From Rothia aerolata (GTDB lineage: Bacteria; Actinomycetota; Actinomycetes; Actinomycetales; Micrococcaceae), in the NCBI RefSeq assembly GCF_014635585.1, contig NZ_BMDC01000002.1, forward strand, positions 248,001 to 312,000: a stretch of 64,000 nt of DNA, read 5' to 3'. Below, piece by piece: positions 1 through 9,598 of this stretch. The translations under genes were made by a program, and so were the position numbers. The notes beneath the pieces are model-generated. The model was not told the origin of the DNA. It made no database searches and saw only the letters and a list, made by a program, of their open reading frames with translations. How positions within the stretch are numbered: position 1 is the stretch's first letter; each line of letters opens with the position of its first letter.

Positions 1-1044
1 ACCGCCTGCCTCTCCCACGACCTGGGGCACCCACCCTTTGGCCACAACGGCGAGACAGCCCTGAACAAACTTGCCTCAGACGCCGGAGGCTTCGAGGGCA
101 ACGCCCAAACCCTGCGCCTGCTAACCCGCCTGGAGCCCAAGGTCATTCGTCATGACGGGGGCTCAGCCGGTCTCAACCTCACCCGAGCCACCCTCGATGC
201 AACCTGCAAGTACCCCTGGACCCTCGATGAGGCACCCGCCCGCCCCGACGGCCGTCCTAACAAAAAATTCGGCGTCTACCCCGACGACCGGCGGGTCTAC
301 GACTGGTTCCGCGCAGAAGCCGCAGCAGCCGGCGCGAACCCCAAGCAGAAGTGCATGGAGGCAATGGTCATGGACCTAGCCGACGACATTTCCTATTCGG
401 TGCACGATGTTGAAGACGCGGTGTTCGGCGGCCACGTGCAGTTAGAGGAGCTGCGCAACGTAAAGAACCGCGAGAAAGTTTTTGAGAAAACCCGCCAGTG
501 GTACCTGCCGCGGGCAAGCGACGATGAGCTCGACGCCGCGTTGACCCGGCTGGAATCGCTGGATTGCTGGGTGCCCTATATGAGCGGCACCAGGGCATCG
601 ATGGCGGCTTTCAAGGCACTGACTTCTAAGGTGATCGGGCGATTCGCCGCCACCTCGATGGAGACAACCCGCGAGAAATTCGGCTACGACCGACCGCTGA
701 CCCGCTACTCGGCGCAGCTGATAGTTCCCGAGAAAACCGAGCACGAAATCGCCGTGATGAAGGGCATCGCCACCACTTTTGTGATGACCGTTCGCGACGC
801 CCAGCCCCACTATGAAAACCAGCAGGAGATTCTGACTCTGCTGGTTGAGGCGCTTCTGGATAACCCCGACTACCTCGATCCGGTTTTTGCCGCCGATCTG
901 CGGGAGCTGGGGCCCAATGACGACGTCGCCCGACTGCGACTGGTGATTGACCAGGTGGCCTCGCTGACCGACCGGTCTGCGGTGAACCTCTATAAACGAA
1001 TTACAGGCAATCACTGGGGCCTGGGAGATAAGCCGCTCTGGTAG
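1..1044 (+). CDS. dgt: Deoxyguanosinetriphosphate triphosphohydrolase-like protein, 3' part
   Basis: The gene is cut by the window start; 347 codons are visible in frame 1 and end at TAG 1042. The first residues contain the HD-domain signature SHDLGHPPFGHNGE, which supplies metal-binding His and Asp residues. A later MDLADDISYSVHDVEDA segment carries the second conserved Asp cluster. The family hydrolyses dGTP, or dNTPs more broadly, to the nucleoside plus triphosphate in the cytosol. In many actinobacteria dgt lies directly before dnaG; here about 6.4 kb of gentisate genes separate them. Family assignment is secure; substrate preference cannot be read from the sequence. Confidence 0.93.
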   Translation, partial: TACLSHDLGHPPFGHNGETALNKLASDAGGFEGNAQTLRLLTRLEPKVIRHDGGSAGLNLTRATLDATCKYPWTLDEAPARPDGRPNKKFGVYPDDRRVYDWFRAEAAAAGANPKQKCMEAMVMDLADDISYSVHDVEDAVFGGHVQLEELRNVKNREKVFEKTRQWYLPRASDDELDAALTRLESLDCWVPYMSGTRASMAAFKALTSKVIGRFAATSMETTREKFGYDRPLTRYSAQLIVPEKTEHEIAVMKGIATTFVMTVRDAQPHYENQQEILTLLVEALLDNPDYLDPVFAADLRELGPNDDVARLRLVIDQVASLTDRSAVNLYKRITGNHWGLGDKPLW

Positions 1045-1045
1045 C

Positions 1046-1102
1046 CGAACGGTGGATTTTAGGCTTAATTTTCGCAAAATTAAGCCTAAAATCCACCGCT
1101 CG
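1046..1102. repeat. Palindromic repeat H1 (left border of gentisate cluster)
   Basis: Perfect 22-bp arms (1051-1072 and 1076-1097) around a CGC loop, with further outer pairs to 1046/1102. It lies directly after the dgt stop and may terminate transcription. A copy of nearly the same sequence (H2) lies at 7402-7459, just past the last gentisate gene. Confidence 0.9.
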
Positions 1103-1119
1103 CGCCAAGGGGAAAGAGC

Positions 1120-1812
1120 CTAGAGCCAGCGCGGTGGCTCAAGGTCGGTATCAACACCGGCAGAACCGCGGCCCGAAGCCCAGCGGGCCAGCCCGGCGAG
1201 ACTTCCCCGAATCTCGGTGGAACCGGTTCCGTAACGCTCCCCAGAATCGGTGTCGATCAGGGTGAAATCAGCCTGATCGCCCCACTTGGCAAGAATCTCG
1301 GGAATTAGAGTCTGAAGAATAATTGTGGGAATCTGCTCAAAGGTGGCCCCCTTATTCAGGTCGAAAGCGTGAATCCAGACTTCCCGCGAGCGCATCCAGA
1401 GCATCTCTTCAGCCGGGACTGTGCGGCCCTGAGCTGTGCGCACCTGGTGGCCCCAGGCGGCGTCGTCCATCGAATTCCAAGCCGCAGTTAGCCGCGCAAC
1501 CGTGTGATCGTGCAGGTTAAAGAGCGCAGCCGGTGGCAGGGTGGTGCCGTACTCGATTTCCTCGTTGCGGGCGGTGGGGGAGGAATACATGGGAGTCTCC
1601 ACCCCCGTGGTTGCCCACTCCACCAGGTTGCACAGCGCCGCGGCGTTATAGCTGACGTGGGAAATGATGTGGGCCCGTGTCCATCCCTCGAGATTGGTTT
1701 CTTCGCCCAGTTCATCCTCGGTGATATGCGATACTTGCTGCGTGTAGTGGGCGGTACCGCGTAGCGCCAAAGTCATGCGTTCTTCTCGGGGGAGATCATG
1801 AAAACTTGCCAC
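1120..1812 (-). CDS. Mycothiol-dependent maleylpyruvate isomerase
   Basis: 230 aa, GTG start at 1812 preceded by AAAGGAG. The protein belongs to the DinB-like mycothiol-dependent maleylpyruvate isomerase family. His52, Glu144 and His148 (motifs AHIISH and SREVWIH) fall at the residue numbers I recall for the metal ligands of the Corynebacterium glutamicum enzyme. It would isomerise maleylpyruvate, the ring-cleavage product of gentisate, to fumarylpyruvate using mycothiol. It is the last gene of the leftward operon behind the dioxygenase and the hydrolase, which makes this family member a genuine pathway enzyme. Cytosolic. Confidence 0.9.
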   Translation of the reverse strand: MASFHDLPREERMTLALRGTAHYTQQVSHITEDELGEETNLEGWTRAHIISHVSYNAAALCNLVEWATTGVETPMYSSPTARNEEIEYGTTLPPAALFNLHDHTVARLTAAWNSMDDAAWGHQVRTAQGRTVPAEEMLWMRSREVWIHAFDLNKGATFEQIPTIILQTLIPEILAKWGDQADFTLIDTDSGERYGTGSTEIRGSLAGLARWASGRGSAGVDTDLEPPRWL

Positions 1813-1841
1813 CGGTCGGCTCCTTTGCTGGTGAAAACGGT

Positions 1842-2669
1842 TTATTCGAAGACGGTCTTGTTAGCGATTGAGCCTAGGCCTTCAATGCTGACCTCTACGA
1901 CGTCTCCATTACCAATGTAGCGCTTGGGGTCGCGGGCGTGGCCGACTCCGCCGGGGGTGCCGGTGATAATGACGTCGCCGGGGTTGAGCGGGTAGATGTG
2001 AGAGATGTATTCGATGAGGTCGGCGGGTTTGAAGACCAGGTCATCGGTGGGGGTGGTCTGCATCTTCTCACCGTTGAGGAAGGTTGCCAGCTCGCCACCG
2101 AATTCGAAGGAGTCGGTGGTTGTCATCCAGGGGCCGAAGCCGGCTGACTTCTCGAAGCTTTTGCCCTGGTGCCACTGAACGGAGCGGTACTGATAGTCGC
2201 GCATGGTGTAGTCGTTCATCACGGCGTAGCCGGCAATGTAACCTTCAGCGTCGGCGGCTTTCACGCGGCGGGCGTACTTGCCAACGATCACTGCCAGTTC
2301 TCCCTCCCAGTCCAGCTGGGAGTTGGCGTAGTCGGGCACCTGCACGTCATCGTAGGGGCCGATGAGAGCTTCGGGGTACTTGGTGAAGAGGGTGGGGTAG
2401 GTGGGGAGCTCCCGCCCCATTTCCTTGATGTGGTTAGCGTAGTTGAGACCAACGCACACGATCTTGGAGGGGGCGGGCACAACGGCGTCAAGGTCCTTCT
2501 CCTCAAAGGTGACCTTCTCGCCGTTGGCGGTCTCGGCTACCTTATACCAGTCGTCCTGCTTCAGCAGGTCGCCCACGCTGGCGTAGCCGTCTACCAGCAC
2601 GCCTGAGTGATCAGATTCAACCCTGACGGTTGCGGTGGAGCCCTTGTGGCGGATTGTTGCTAGACGCAT
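1842..2669 (-). CDS. Fumarylacetoacetate hydrolase family protein, probable fumarylpyruvate hydrolase
   Basis: 275 aa, ATG at 2669 with a GGAAGGAA ribosome site overlapping the end of the dioxygenase gene (2-bp gap). The C-terminal FAH fold is clear: [16 protein letters not shown], the metal-site [11 protein letters not shown] around residue 120, and the ending [14 protein letters not shown]. In the gentisate pathway it would cleave fumarylpyruvate to fumarate and pyruvate. Its position between gentisate dioxygenase and maleylpyruvate isomerase supports this over the many other FAH-family activities. Cytosolic, metal dependent. Confidence 0.9.
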   Translation of the reverse strand: MRLATIRHKGSTATVRVESDHSGVLVDGYASVGDLLKQDDWYKVAETANGEKVTFEEKDLDAVVPAPSKIVCVGLNYANHIKEMGRELPTYPTLFTKYPEALIGPYDDVQVPDYANSQLDWEGELAVIVGKYARRVKAADAEGYIAGYAVMNDYTMRDYQYRSVQWHQGKSFEKSAGFGPWMTTTDSFEFGGELATFLNGEKMQTTPTDDLVFKPADLIEYISHIYPLNPGDVIITGTPGGVGHARDPKRYIGNGDVVEVSIEGLGSIANKTVFE

Positions 2670-2671
2670 TC

Positions 2672-3769
2672 TTAGATTCCTTCCGGGGAGTATGAACGGA
2701 ACAGGTTGAGCTTTTCAAAGATGGGGAAGTCGCTGAAGCAGAAGAGGTCTGCGCCCTCGCTGCCTGCCTCGAGGTGCCACTTCTTCCAGGAGGGCACCAC
2801 GACGACGTCGCCGTGGTTGATCTCGAAGGGCTTCTCGTCGATAACGATGGTTGCGCTACCCTCGAAAACTTGGAAGACGCGGTTGCCTACTTCGTGGATG
2901 GGCAGGGTTGAGGCGCCTGCGCGCAAGCGGTGGAATTCGGCGCGGATGGTTTGCATGACGTCGCCGCCGGTGGAGGGGTTGGAGAAGCGAATGGCAGCGT
3001 GGCCGGGGGAGACAACTCCGGCAAAACCTGCATCTTCAAGGGCTAGCTGGTCGCGCAAAGCGGCGTCGGTGTGTTCCCAGGCGTAGCGGCCAATGGGAGA
3101 TGACGGTTTAGCGCCGGGGAAGGCCAGGGGTCGCAGACCCGGATGAGCCCAGAGCCGCTCGGAGCGGGAGGTTTCCGGGGTTGCCTCATCGGTGAGGTGT
3201 TCGGTGCCGAATTCGAAGAAACCGGTATCCATTTTGTACTGGAAAGGAATATCCAGACCGTCCAGCCATGCCATAGGTTCGCTGGCGATGTTGTGGTGGC
3301 CGTGGAAGTTCCAGCCGGGGGTCAGCAGAAAGTCACCTCGGCGCATGGGGGTGGCATCGCCGTTGACCACGGTCCATACCCCTTCGCCCTCGATCACAAA
3401 ACGGAAAGCGTTTTGTGAGTGGCGGTGCTCGGGGGCGTTCTCCCCGGGAGCTAGATACTGAATTGCAGCCCAGAGGGTGGGAGCAACATGGGTTTCGCCG
3501 TGAAGGCCGGGATTGGCCAGACCGATGGCGCGGCGTTCACCACCGCGGCCCACCGGAACGAGCTCGCCCGAGCGCTCGGCCAGCTTGTGCAGGGTAGACC
3601 AGTCCCACTTGTAAGGAACTGCTTCTGGGGTGGGGTGCTCGGGCATGAGGTTGCCGATCTGGTTCCAGAGCGGCTTCATGTGCATCTGGTCCATCTGAGC
3701 GTACATGTCGTTGAGTTCTGCCTGCTCTTCGGGAGTGGGCAGCGGAACGTTCATAGAATCTTGGTGCAT
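2672..3769 (-). CDS. Gentisate 1,2-dioxygenase
   Basis: Bicupin dioxygenase that opens the ring of gentisate with O2 and Fe(II) to give maleylpyruvate. The N-terminal cupin carries the metal motif [17 protein letters not shown] near residue 115, followed by [13 protein letters not shown]; a second cupin occupies the C-terminal third. The frame stays open to 3853, but I place the start at ATG 3769 (MHQDSMNV, 365 aa) because AAAAGGA lies seven bases upstream, whereas upstream starts lack a ribosome site. This leaves a 108-bp promoter gap behind the IclR gene containing an operator-like palindrome. It is followed at 2 bp by the hydrolase gene. Confidence 0.93.
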   Translation of the reverse strand: MHQDSMNVPLPTPEEQAELNDMYAQMDQMHMKPLWNQIGNLMPEHPTPEAVPYKWDWSTLHKLAERSGELVPVGRGGERRAIGLANPGLHGETHVAPTLWAAIQYLAPGENAPEHRHSQNAFRFVIEGEGVWTVVNGDATPMRRGDFLLTPGWNFHGHHNIASEPMAWLDGLDIPFQYKMDTGFFEFGTEHLTDEATPETSRSERLWAHPGLRPLAFPGAKPSSPIGRYAWEHTDAALRDQLALEDAGFAGVVSPGHAAIRFSNPSTGGDVMQTIRAEFHRLRAGASTLPIHEVGNRVFQVFEGSATIVIDEKPFEINHGDVVVVPSWKKWHLEAGSEGADLFCFSDFPIFEKLNLFRSYSPEGI

Positions 3770-3859
3770 ATCGAATTCCTTTTCCACAATCTCCATTGAC
3801 GTATGGAAATGCCGAGTACGGAGTCCAAGATAGTTAGGAGCTATGTAGCTCACAATTAC

Positions 3860-3876
3860 TTTCCGCTCAGCGGAAT
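3860..3876. promoter_or_regulatory. Candidate GenR/IclR operator 1
   Basis: TTTCC-N7-GGAAT, with the core TTCCGCTCAGCGGAA a perfect palindrome. It lies in the gap between the IclR gene and the start of gentisate dioxygenase, and the same pattern recurs at 4654-4670. Confidence 0.6.
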
Positions 3877-3877
3877 A

Positions 3878-4627
3878 CTAAAGGTAATCTTTACTAATAC
3901 TTGCCAGGGTGTTGTTGGCTTCTCTGCTGAGCCGGATGAGGGAGCTGGCGTAGGCGGGGTAGTTTTTCTTGAACCTGTTTCTGGGGATAGAGATAGCGAT
4001 ACCTCCCAATATGTCGCCCACCTCGTTGGTGAGGGCGCAACCTACCGCTGAGAGTTCTTCTTCAGTGTCTCCGTCATTAATTCCAAATCCCTGCGAGCGT
4101 GCCTTTTGAATGATTTTGCGCAGGTTGCTAAATTCGCTTTCGTTCAGCTGGGGGTGCAGGCTCCGAAGTTCGGAGGTGGAGAGGTGGGTGAGCATGTGCT
4201 GGCCCGCAGCGCTTTTGGAAGCGGGTAGCGTGATTCCCACCCGCTTGCCCACCCGAATCAGGTGGGTACCTTCAACGCTGTGAACAAAAGTCACCTGGGC
4301 GCGTTCTCGAATCACCAGATGGCAGGTTTCCCCGGTTTCCTTAGCTAGCTTTTGCAGGAAGGGATGAACAATACCGCGAAGGCGATCTCCCTCTACTTTC
4401 CGCTTGTGCCCCAGAGAAAGGGAAGGGCCCACGATGTACCTTTTATCTTCGGTTTCTACCGCAAATTCGTGAAACACCAGCATCTGCAGGGTGCGGTGGG
4501 CGGTGGAGACACCTATCTCCAGTTCTTTAGCTGCCTGGGAGACGGTGAGCTGCTGTTTTTCTTGGAGGAGGAGGATTAATCGCAGGGTGTTGTCTGCTGA
4601 TTGAAGGAACTCTTTGGGGCGATCCAC
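3878..4627 (-). CDS. IclR-family transcriptional regulator of gentisate genes
   Basis: 249 aa, GTG start at 4627 with only a weak purine-rich ribosome site. An N-terminal winged helix-turn-helix (LTVSQAAKELEIGVSTAHRTLQML, written in two parts: LTVSQAAKELE and IGVSTAHRTLQML) is followed by an IclR effector-binding domain with CHLVIRERAQVTFVHSVEG and GFGINDGDTEEELSAVGC. It stands between the catabolic operon (same strand, downstream) and the divergent transporter/hydroxylase genes, the position of GenR in Corynebacterium. It probably senses gentisate or 3-hydroxybenzoate. Two matching palindromes lie at the two promoters it could control. Confidence 0.9.
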   Translation of the reverse strand: MDRPKEFLQSADNTLRLILLLQEKQQLTVSQAAKELEIGVSTAHRTLQMLVFHEFAVETEDKRYIVGPSLSLGHKRKVEGDRLRGIVHPFLQKLAKETGETCHLVIRERAQVTFVHSVEGTHLIRVGKRVGITLPASKSAAGQHMLTHLSTSELRSLHPQLNESEFSNLRKIIQKARSQGFGINDGDTEEELSAVGCALTNEVGDILGGIAISIPRNRFKKNYPAYASSLIRLSREANNTLASISKDYL

Positions 4628-4653
4628 GGCATAAACTTTCTTCTGAAAATATC

Positions 4654-4670
4654 TTTCCAGTCTGCGGAAT
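4654..4670. promoter_or_regulatory. Candidate GenR/IclR operator 2
   Basis: TTTCC-N7-GGAAT again, in the 84-bp divergent region between the IclR gene and the AAHS transporter. Same half-sites and spacing as the site at 3860. Confidence 0.6.
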
Positions 4671-4711
4671 ATTATTGCACGTGTTTTGGGTCACCCTAAA
4701 AAATGTGACGC

Positions 4712-6058
4712 ATGGCTAATCACGTAACAACTCAGGATGAGGTCTCGAATCCTCACCCCGCGGCGTCCTCGGACTCAGCAAAGACGCTGACCGAACCCCG
4801 CCGCTCAGAATTTTCAATTTTCGGTCTCAGCGGTCGCCCGCTGGTAGCAGCCCTGGTGGGCTGGTTCTTCGTGGTCTTTGACGGCTACGACCTCATTGTC
4901 TACGGAACCGTTCAGTCCCACATTATGGAGGAGTGGAGCCTCACTCCGGCACAGGCGGGAACTCTAGGCTCAACCGCCTTTTTGGGCATGATGATTGGCG
5001 CGGTAGCCCTGGGGCGAATCTCCGACGCTATGGGCCGAAAATTCGCCATCATTTTCTCGGTGGTGGTGCTCTCGGTCTTTACCATTCTCTGCGCCTTCAG
5101 CCACAATCCGGTTCTCTTTGGTCTCTTCCGCCTCTTCGCCGGCTTCGGCCTGGGCGGTTTGGTGCCCTCGGTCAACGCTATGGTTTCTGACCTGGCTCCG
5201 GTGCGATACCGGGCCCTCTGGGCAACCTGGACTATGTCCGGTGTTCCTATCGGTGGCTCAATTGCAGCGGTGGTAGCAATTTTCGTGGTGCCCACCCACG
5301 ATGAATGGGGCTGGCGCTTTATGTTCCTCTTCGCCGCTATTCCGCTCATCATCGGTCTTCCCCTGGCACTGAAAACTTTCCCGCAGCAGGAGAAAGCAGC
5401 CGCTGAGGCAGAGAAGGCAGCTAAGAAGGCTCGCCCGGGCTTTGGCTCCCTCTTCAGCCTTGAGTACCGTTTCGCTACCGTAATGTTCGTTCTGGCAACC
5501 GTATTTACTCTGCTGGCCTGGTACGGTCTGGGTACCTGGTTGCCCAAGCTGATGCAGCAGTCGGGCTATAACTTTGGCGCAGCCCTGGTCTTTACGCTGG
5601 TACTGAACCTCGGCGCCGTCATTGGATCATTTATCACCGGCTGGATCGGCGACACCTTCGGCCCCCTGCGCTCCGCTATTATCTCGGCTTCGGTGGCCGC
5701 GGTAGCTCTCTTCTGCCTGCTGCTGCACCCGCCGGTTGGCCTGGTCTACATTATTCTGGTGCTGGCGGGCGTGGGCACCCACGGTACCCAGGTTCTGATT
5801 ATCGCCGCAATTGCTACCTACTATCCCCAGGATCTGCGCGGCACCGGCCTTGGCTTTGCCCTCGGTTTTGGACGAATCGGCGCGGTAGCAGCTCCCCAGC
5901 TTGCGGGCCTTCTGCTGGGCCTGCAGTGGGCTAACGAAAGCGCCGGCGTTGCCTCTAACTACGTTCTCTTCGCCGGTTCCGCCGCGGTTTCGGCTGTGCT
6001 GCTGACCTTGCTTTCCCTAGGACGGCGCCGCTCGGCTCACGTGCGCGAGGCTGCTTAG
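4712..6058 (+). CDS. MFS aromatic acid:H+ symporter (AAHS family)
   Basis: 448 aa with about 12 membrane segments after a 40-residue cytoplasmic N-terminus. The loop between helices 2 and 3 holds GRISDAMGRK, the MFS signature; FDGYDLIVYGTV in helix 1 is typical of the AAHS group (PcaK, BenK, GenK). It should import 3-hydroxybenzoate and/or gentisate by proton symport. It is transcribed away from the IclR gene and is followed at 32 bp by the 3-hydroxybenzoate hydroxylase, so the two form a rightward operon. Substrate is inferred from context. Confidence 0.88.
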   Translation: MANHVTTQDEVSNPHPAASSDSAKTLTEPRRSEFSIFGLSGRPLVAALVGWFFVVFDGYDLIVYGTVQSHIMEEWSLTPAQAGTLGSTAFLGMMIGAVALGRISDAMGRKFAIIFSVVVLSVFTILCAFSHNPVLFGLFRLFAGFGLGGLVPSVNAMVSDLAPVRYRALWATWTMSGVPIGGSIAAVVAIFVVPTHDEWGWRFMFLFAAIPLIIGLPLALKTFPQQEKAAAEAEKAAKKARPGFGSLFSLEYRFATVMFVLATVFTLLAWYGLGTWLPKLMQQSGYNFGAALVFTLVLNLGAVIGSFITGWIGDTFGPLRSAIISASVAAVALFCLLLHPPVGLVYIILVLAGVGTHGTQVLIIAAIATYYPQDLRGTGLGFALGFGRIGAVAAPQLAGLLLGLQWANESAGVASNYVLFAGSAAVSAVLLTLLSLGRRRSAHVREAA

Positions 6059-6090
6059 TGGGGAGCTGGTTTTAAGGAAAGGAGTTAACC

Positions 6091-7395
6091 ATGAATCAGA
6101 AAAGCCTACACGGCCAAAAAATAGCAATTTCAGGAGGAGGAATCGGTGGTGCTGCTGCGGCACTGGCTCTGGCACTCCGGGGCGCGGAGGTAACGCTCTT
6201 TGAACGCGCCAAGGTATTCAAGGAGGTCGGTGCTGGACTTCAAATCGGGCCCCACGGCTGGAAAATGCTGGATAAATGGGGTGTCAGCCAGAGGATTACT
6301 GATTTGGGGTTTCAGCCTAAAGATATGATTTTCCGCGATGCCGTGGACGGTTCTGACTTGGTAACTCTCACCTTCGACGAAGAATTTGAGAACCGCTATG
6401 GAGGAAAATACATAGTTATTCATCGTTCTGACTTGCTGACTACCCTAATTGAGGCAGCCCGAGAAAATGGAGCAACCCTTCACAACGGAATCAAAGTCGA
6501 AGATACCTTCAACGAAGAAAGCGGCACAGGCGTTGAGCTTTCTCTTTCCACCGGAGATATTTTTAAGGCTGATGTTTTTCTTGCTTTTGACGGAGTGCAC
6601 TCAGTCCAAAGGGCTAAGATGCACGGCGATAAACCGGTGCCCTCGTCCTATGTTGCTTATCGAGGAACTTCTTCGCTAGTAGAGGATGAAGAGATGAAAG
6701 GGCTTAAATCAGTTATTGGATACATAGGCCCTCACTGCCACTTCATTCAGTACCCTCTGCGGGGAGGAAATCTTCTTAACCAGGTGGCGGTTTTTGAGTC
6801 CAAGCGGTACCTGGACGGTCTGAAGATTGGAAACGTACCTGAAGACTGGGGTAATAACGAGGAACTCGACTCAGCCTACGACCACTGCACCGATTTTATT
6901 CAATCGCGTTTGCCCTTGATGTGGCGCGATAAATGGTGGCAGATGGCTGATCTTGAAGCTGTGGACACATGGGTAAACGGTCGCATTATTTTGTTAGGGG
7001 ATGCGGCCCACGCGCCCCTTCAATACCTAGCTTCTGGTGCTGTGATGGCAATGGAAGACGCTGAATGCGTTGCCCAGTATGCAGAGGATTTCGTCAGGGC
7101 TCACGGCGCGGTGGATTGGGATAGGGTTCTCCTTGAGGTGGAAACAGAGCGCGTTAACAGGTGCCGTCGAGTGCAGAACCTTGGGCGATTCTGGGGCGAA
7201 ATTTGGCATGTGGACGGCGCTGCCCGCTTACTTCGCAATGAGCTGTTTCGTAATGCCGAAAACAACTGGTATCGATACGTTGACTGGCTCTGGGGGTACG
7301 ACGTCACCGATCGAACCTATGTCCAAGATCCTTCGAAGGGAGATTTGCCTGAGGGACTGGAAGACTACAGATACGCTCTAGCTGGAACAGGCTAG
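6091..7395 (+). CDS. FAD-dependent 3-hydroxybenzoate 6-monooxygenase
   Basis: 434 aa; GGAAAGGAG upstream of ATG 6091. N-terminal dinucleotide-binding motif SGGGIGG at residues 14-20, then [17 protein letters not shown], and the FAD ribityl motif [13 protein letters not shown] near residue 300, all typical of class A flavoprotein hydroxylases. Salicylate 1-hydroxylase relatives look similar, but the adjoining gentisate genes favour para-hydroxylation of 3-hydroxybenzoate to gentisate with NADH and O2. By eye the codon use is more A/T-rich at third positions than in dnaG or the transporter, which may indicate separate acquisition. Confidence 0.85.
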   Translation: MNQKSLHGQKIAISGGGIGGAAAALALALRGAEVTLFERAKVFKEVGAGLQIGPHGWKMLDKWGVSQRITDLGFQPKDMIFRDAVDGSDLVTLTFDEEFENRYGGKYIVIHRSDLLTTLIEAARENGATLHNGIKVEDTFNEESGTGVELSLSTGDIFKADVFLAFDGVHSVQRAKMHGDKPVPSSYVAYRGTSSLVEDEEMKGLKSVIGYIGPHCHFIQYPLRGGNLLNQVAVFESKRYLDGLKIGNVPEDWGNNEELDSAYDHCTDFIQSRLPLMWRDKWWQMADLEAVDTWVNGRIILLGDAAHAPLQYLASGAVMAMEDAECVAQYAEDFVRAHGAVDWDRVLLEVETERVNRCRRVQNLGRFWGEIWHVDGAARLLRNELFRNAENNWYRYVDWLWGYDVTDRTYVQDPSKGDLPEGLEDYRYALAGTG

Positions 7396-7401
7396 TAGAG
7401 C

Positions 7402-7459
7402 CGAACGGTGGATTTTAGGCTTAATTTTGCGAAAAAAGAGCCTAAAATCCACCGTTCGC
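7402..7459. repeat. Palindromic repeat H2 (right border of gentisate cluster)
   Basis: Arms 7402-7422 and about 7440-7459 repeat the H1 sequence (CGAACGGTGGATTTTAGGCT and its complement). The central part differs slightly. It lies just after the hydroxylase stop and may act as its terminator. Confidence 0.9.
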
Positions 7460-7503
7460 GCGGGTGAAAGTGCCCATTTGACCGCTTCGCTACACTTATA
7501 TGC

Positions 7504-9411
7504 GTGGCAGGTTTGATTCGACGTGAAGACATAGACGAGGTACGCTCCCGCACCGATATTCGCGAAATTGTTGAGGGCTACGTGACCCTCAAGAGCGCGG
7601 GTATCGGCTCCTTTAAGGGGCTGTGCCCTTTTCATGACGAGCGCACCCCCTCTTTCCACGTGCGTCCGCAGATGGGCACCTATCACTGCTTTGGCTGCGG
7701 CGAGTCAGGCGACGTTATCTCTTTCGTCATGGCTATGGACCATACCTCTTTCGCTGAGACCGTCGAAAAGCTAGCCGCCCGGATTAACTACGAGCTCCAC
7801 TATGAGCAGGGCTCGGGCATGAGCCGCGAAGAGGTGGGCCGCCGTCAGCGCCTGCTGGATGCCCATAAAATTGCCGCGGAGTTTTATCAGCGTAACCTCT
7901 ATACCCCGGCGGCTCGCGAAGCGCAGAAGTTCCTGGGCGCTCGCGGCTTTGACCCACAGGCCACCCGGACCTTTGGCGTGGGTTTTGCACCGCGCGGCTG
8001 GGACCATCTGCTCAAGTACCTGCGCAACAAAGGGTTTACCGATGAAGAGCTAGAGGCAACCGGCATGTTTTCCCGTGGAAACCGCGGCCTCTACGACCGT
8101 TTTCGCGGCAGAATTATGTGGCCGATTCGCGGTATTGCCGGGGAAGTGATTGGCTTTGGCGCCCGCAAGCTCTATGACGACGATCAGGGGCCCAAGTACC
8201 TCAATACCCCCGAAACCCAGCTCTATAAGAAGTCCCAGGTGCTCTACGGCCTAGACCTTGCCAAGCGTAATATCGCCAAGAAGAAGCAGATTGTGGTGGT
8301 TGAGGGCTACACTGATGTAATGGCCGCCCACCTCGCCGGCATAGATACCGCCGTGGCAACCTGCGGCACCGCCTTTGGTGCCGGCCATATTAAGGTGGTG
8401 CGTCGTTTAATATCCGACGACGGCAGCGGGGGAGAGGTCATCTTCACCTTCGACGGCGACGCCGCCGGGCAGAAAGCCGCCCTGCATGCCTTTGAAGAAG
8501 ACCAAAAGTTCGTGGCCCAGACCTACGTGGCTGTTGCCAAAGACGGCATGGACCCCTGCGATCTTCGCCTGGCCCGAGGCGACGCCGCCGTGCGCTCGCT
8601 GGTGGCCAACCGGCGTCCTCTCTTTGAATTCGCTCTCCAGGCGACCATCGGCAATTACGACTTGCAGACCCTCGAGGGGCGGGTGCGCGCCATGCGCGCC
8701 GCAGCTCCCATTCTGGCGGGTATTAAAGACCGCGCGCTCCGGCCCGCCTATATTCGGGAGGTCGCAGGCTGGCTGGGCATCGACACCGACGAGGTTCAGC
8801 GGGCGGTTACCTACGCAGTGAATCACCCGCAGGTGAGCGCGCGGGAGCGGGCACAGGCAGAGCAGGACGCGCGGCAGGCGGCAGAGCGCGAAGAGCAGGC
8901 GGCCGCCGTCCGAGAAGAAAATCCTTTTGAGATTCCCGATCTAGCTGACCCGGTTGCTCGAATGGAACGGGAGGCGCTGGAAGTCGTGATTCAGCTGCCC
9001 CACTACCTGTCGGTGAGCCAGTGGCAGGAGCTTGCCCAGGTGCAGTTCCGCTACCGGATGCACGGCGGCCTTGCTGAAGGAATTATTGGCGCTGCCTCTG
9101 AGATAGTGCCCCAGCCCGGTAGTACCTGGGTCAACTCTGTGCGTTCCCACGCGCCTGAGCAGGTGCATGCCCTGCTGGCAGAGCTGACCGTCTCACCCAT
9201 CCCCGCCCGCACCGAGGAGCAGCTCGCGCGCTACGTGCACGATATTCTGAACCGGCTTTTTGAGCAGCAAATTAACAGACAAAAGTCTGACCTTCTCATG
9301 GAGCTACAGCGCCTCAACCCTTCAACCGATTCCGGGGAATTCAGCCGGATTCAAAGGGAACTGCTCGACCTTGAGCTGCGCCGCCGCACCATCATGGAAG
9401 GGCAGGATTAG
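7504..9411 (+). CDS. dnaG: DNA primase
   Basis: 635 aa, GTG start at 7504 without a clear ribosome site. CHC2 zinc finger with Cys41, His44, Cys62 and Cys65; the catalytic core follows, with the Toprim VVVEGYTDVMA at about residue 263 and FTFDGDAAGQKA near 315 providing the acidic metal ligands. The C-terminal 150 residues would bind DnaB helicase. It makes RNA primers for lagging-strand synthesis. An ATG at 7500 is out of frame. In relatives dgt precedes it directly; the H2 hairpin may insulate it from the gentisate genes. Confidence 0.97.
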   Translation: MAGLIRREDIDEVRSRTDIREIVEGYVTLKSAGIGSFKGLCPFHDERTPSFHVRPQMGTYHCFGCGESGDVISFVMAMDHTSFAETVEKLAARINYELHYEQGSGMSREEVGRRQRLLDAHKIAAEFYQRNLYTPAAREAQKFLGARGFDPQATRTFGVGFAPRGWDHLLKYLRNKGFTDEELEATGMFSRGNRGLYDRFRGRIMWPIRGIAGEVIGFGARKLYDDDQGPKYLNTPETQLYKKSQVLYGLDLAKRNIAKKKQIVVVEGYTDVMAAHLAGIDTAVATCGTAFGAGHIKVVRRLISDDGSGGEVIFTFDGDAAGQKAALHAFEEDQKFVAQTYVAVAKDGMDPCDLRLARGDAAVRSLVANRRPLFEFALQATIGNYDLQTLEGRVRAMRAAAPILAGIKDRALRPAYIREVAGWLGIDTDEVQRAVTYAVNHPQVSARERAQAEQDARQAAEREEQAAAVREENPFEIPDLADPVARMEREALEVVIQLPHYLSVSQWQELAQVQFRYRMHGGLAEGIIGAASEIVPQPGSTWVNSVRSHAPEQVHALLAELTVSPIPARTEEQLARYVHDILNRLFEQQINRQKSDLLMELQRLNPSTDSGEFSRIQRELLDLELRRRTIMEGQD

Positions 9412-9525
9412 CCTGTGATTGAGGTTACCCAGAAAATTCCACTTTCGATTTGCGCGGGCAAAAAAACCTGTGTAGAGTAATTACTCGTTGCGGCGATGAG
9501 AGATCAAAGCCGGAACGGCAAACAT

Positions 9526-9598
9526 TCCCCCGTAGCTCAATTGGCAGAGCATTCGACTGTTAATCGAAGGGTTACTGGTTCGAGTCCAGTCGGGGGAG
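9526..9598 (+). tRNA. tRNA-Asn (GUU)
   Basis: Complete cloverleaf: acceptor TCCCCCG/CGGGGGA, D stem GCTC/GAGC, anticodon stem TTCGA/TCGAA with loop CTGTTAA, T stem ACTGG/CCAGT with TTCGAGT loop, G discriminator at 9598. CCA is not encoded. Its 3' end and terminator are duplicated 135 bp downstream. Confidence 0.97.
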
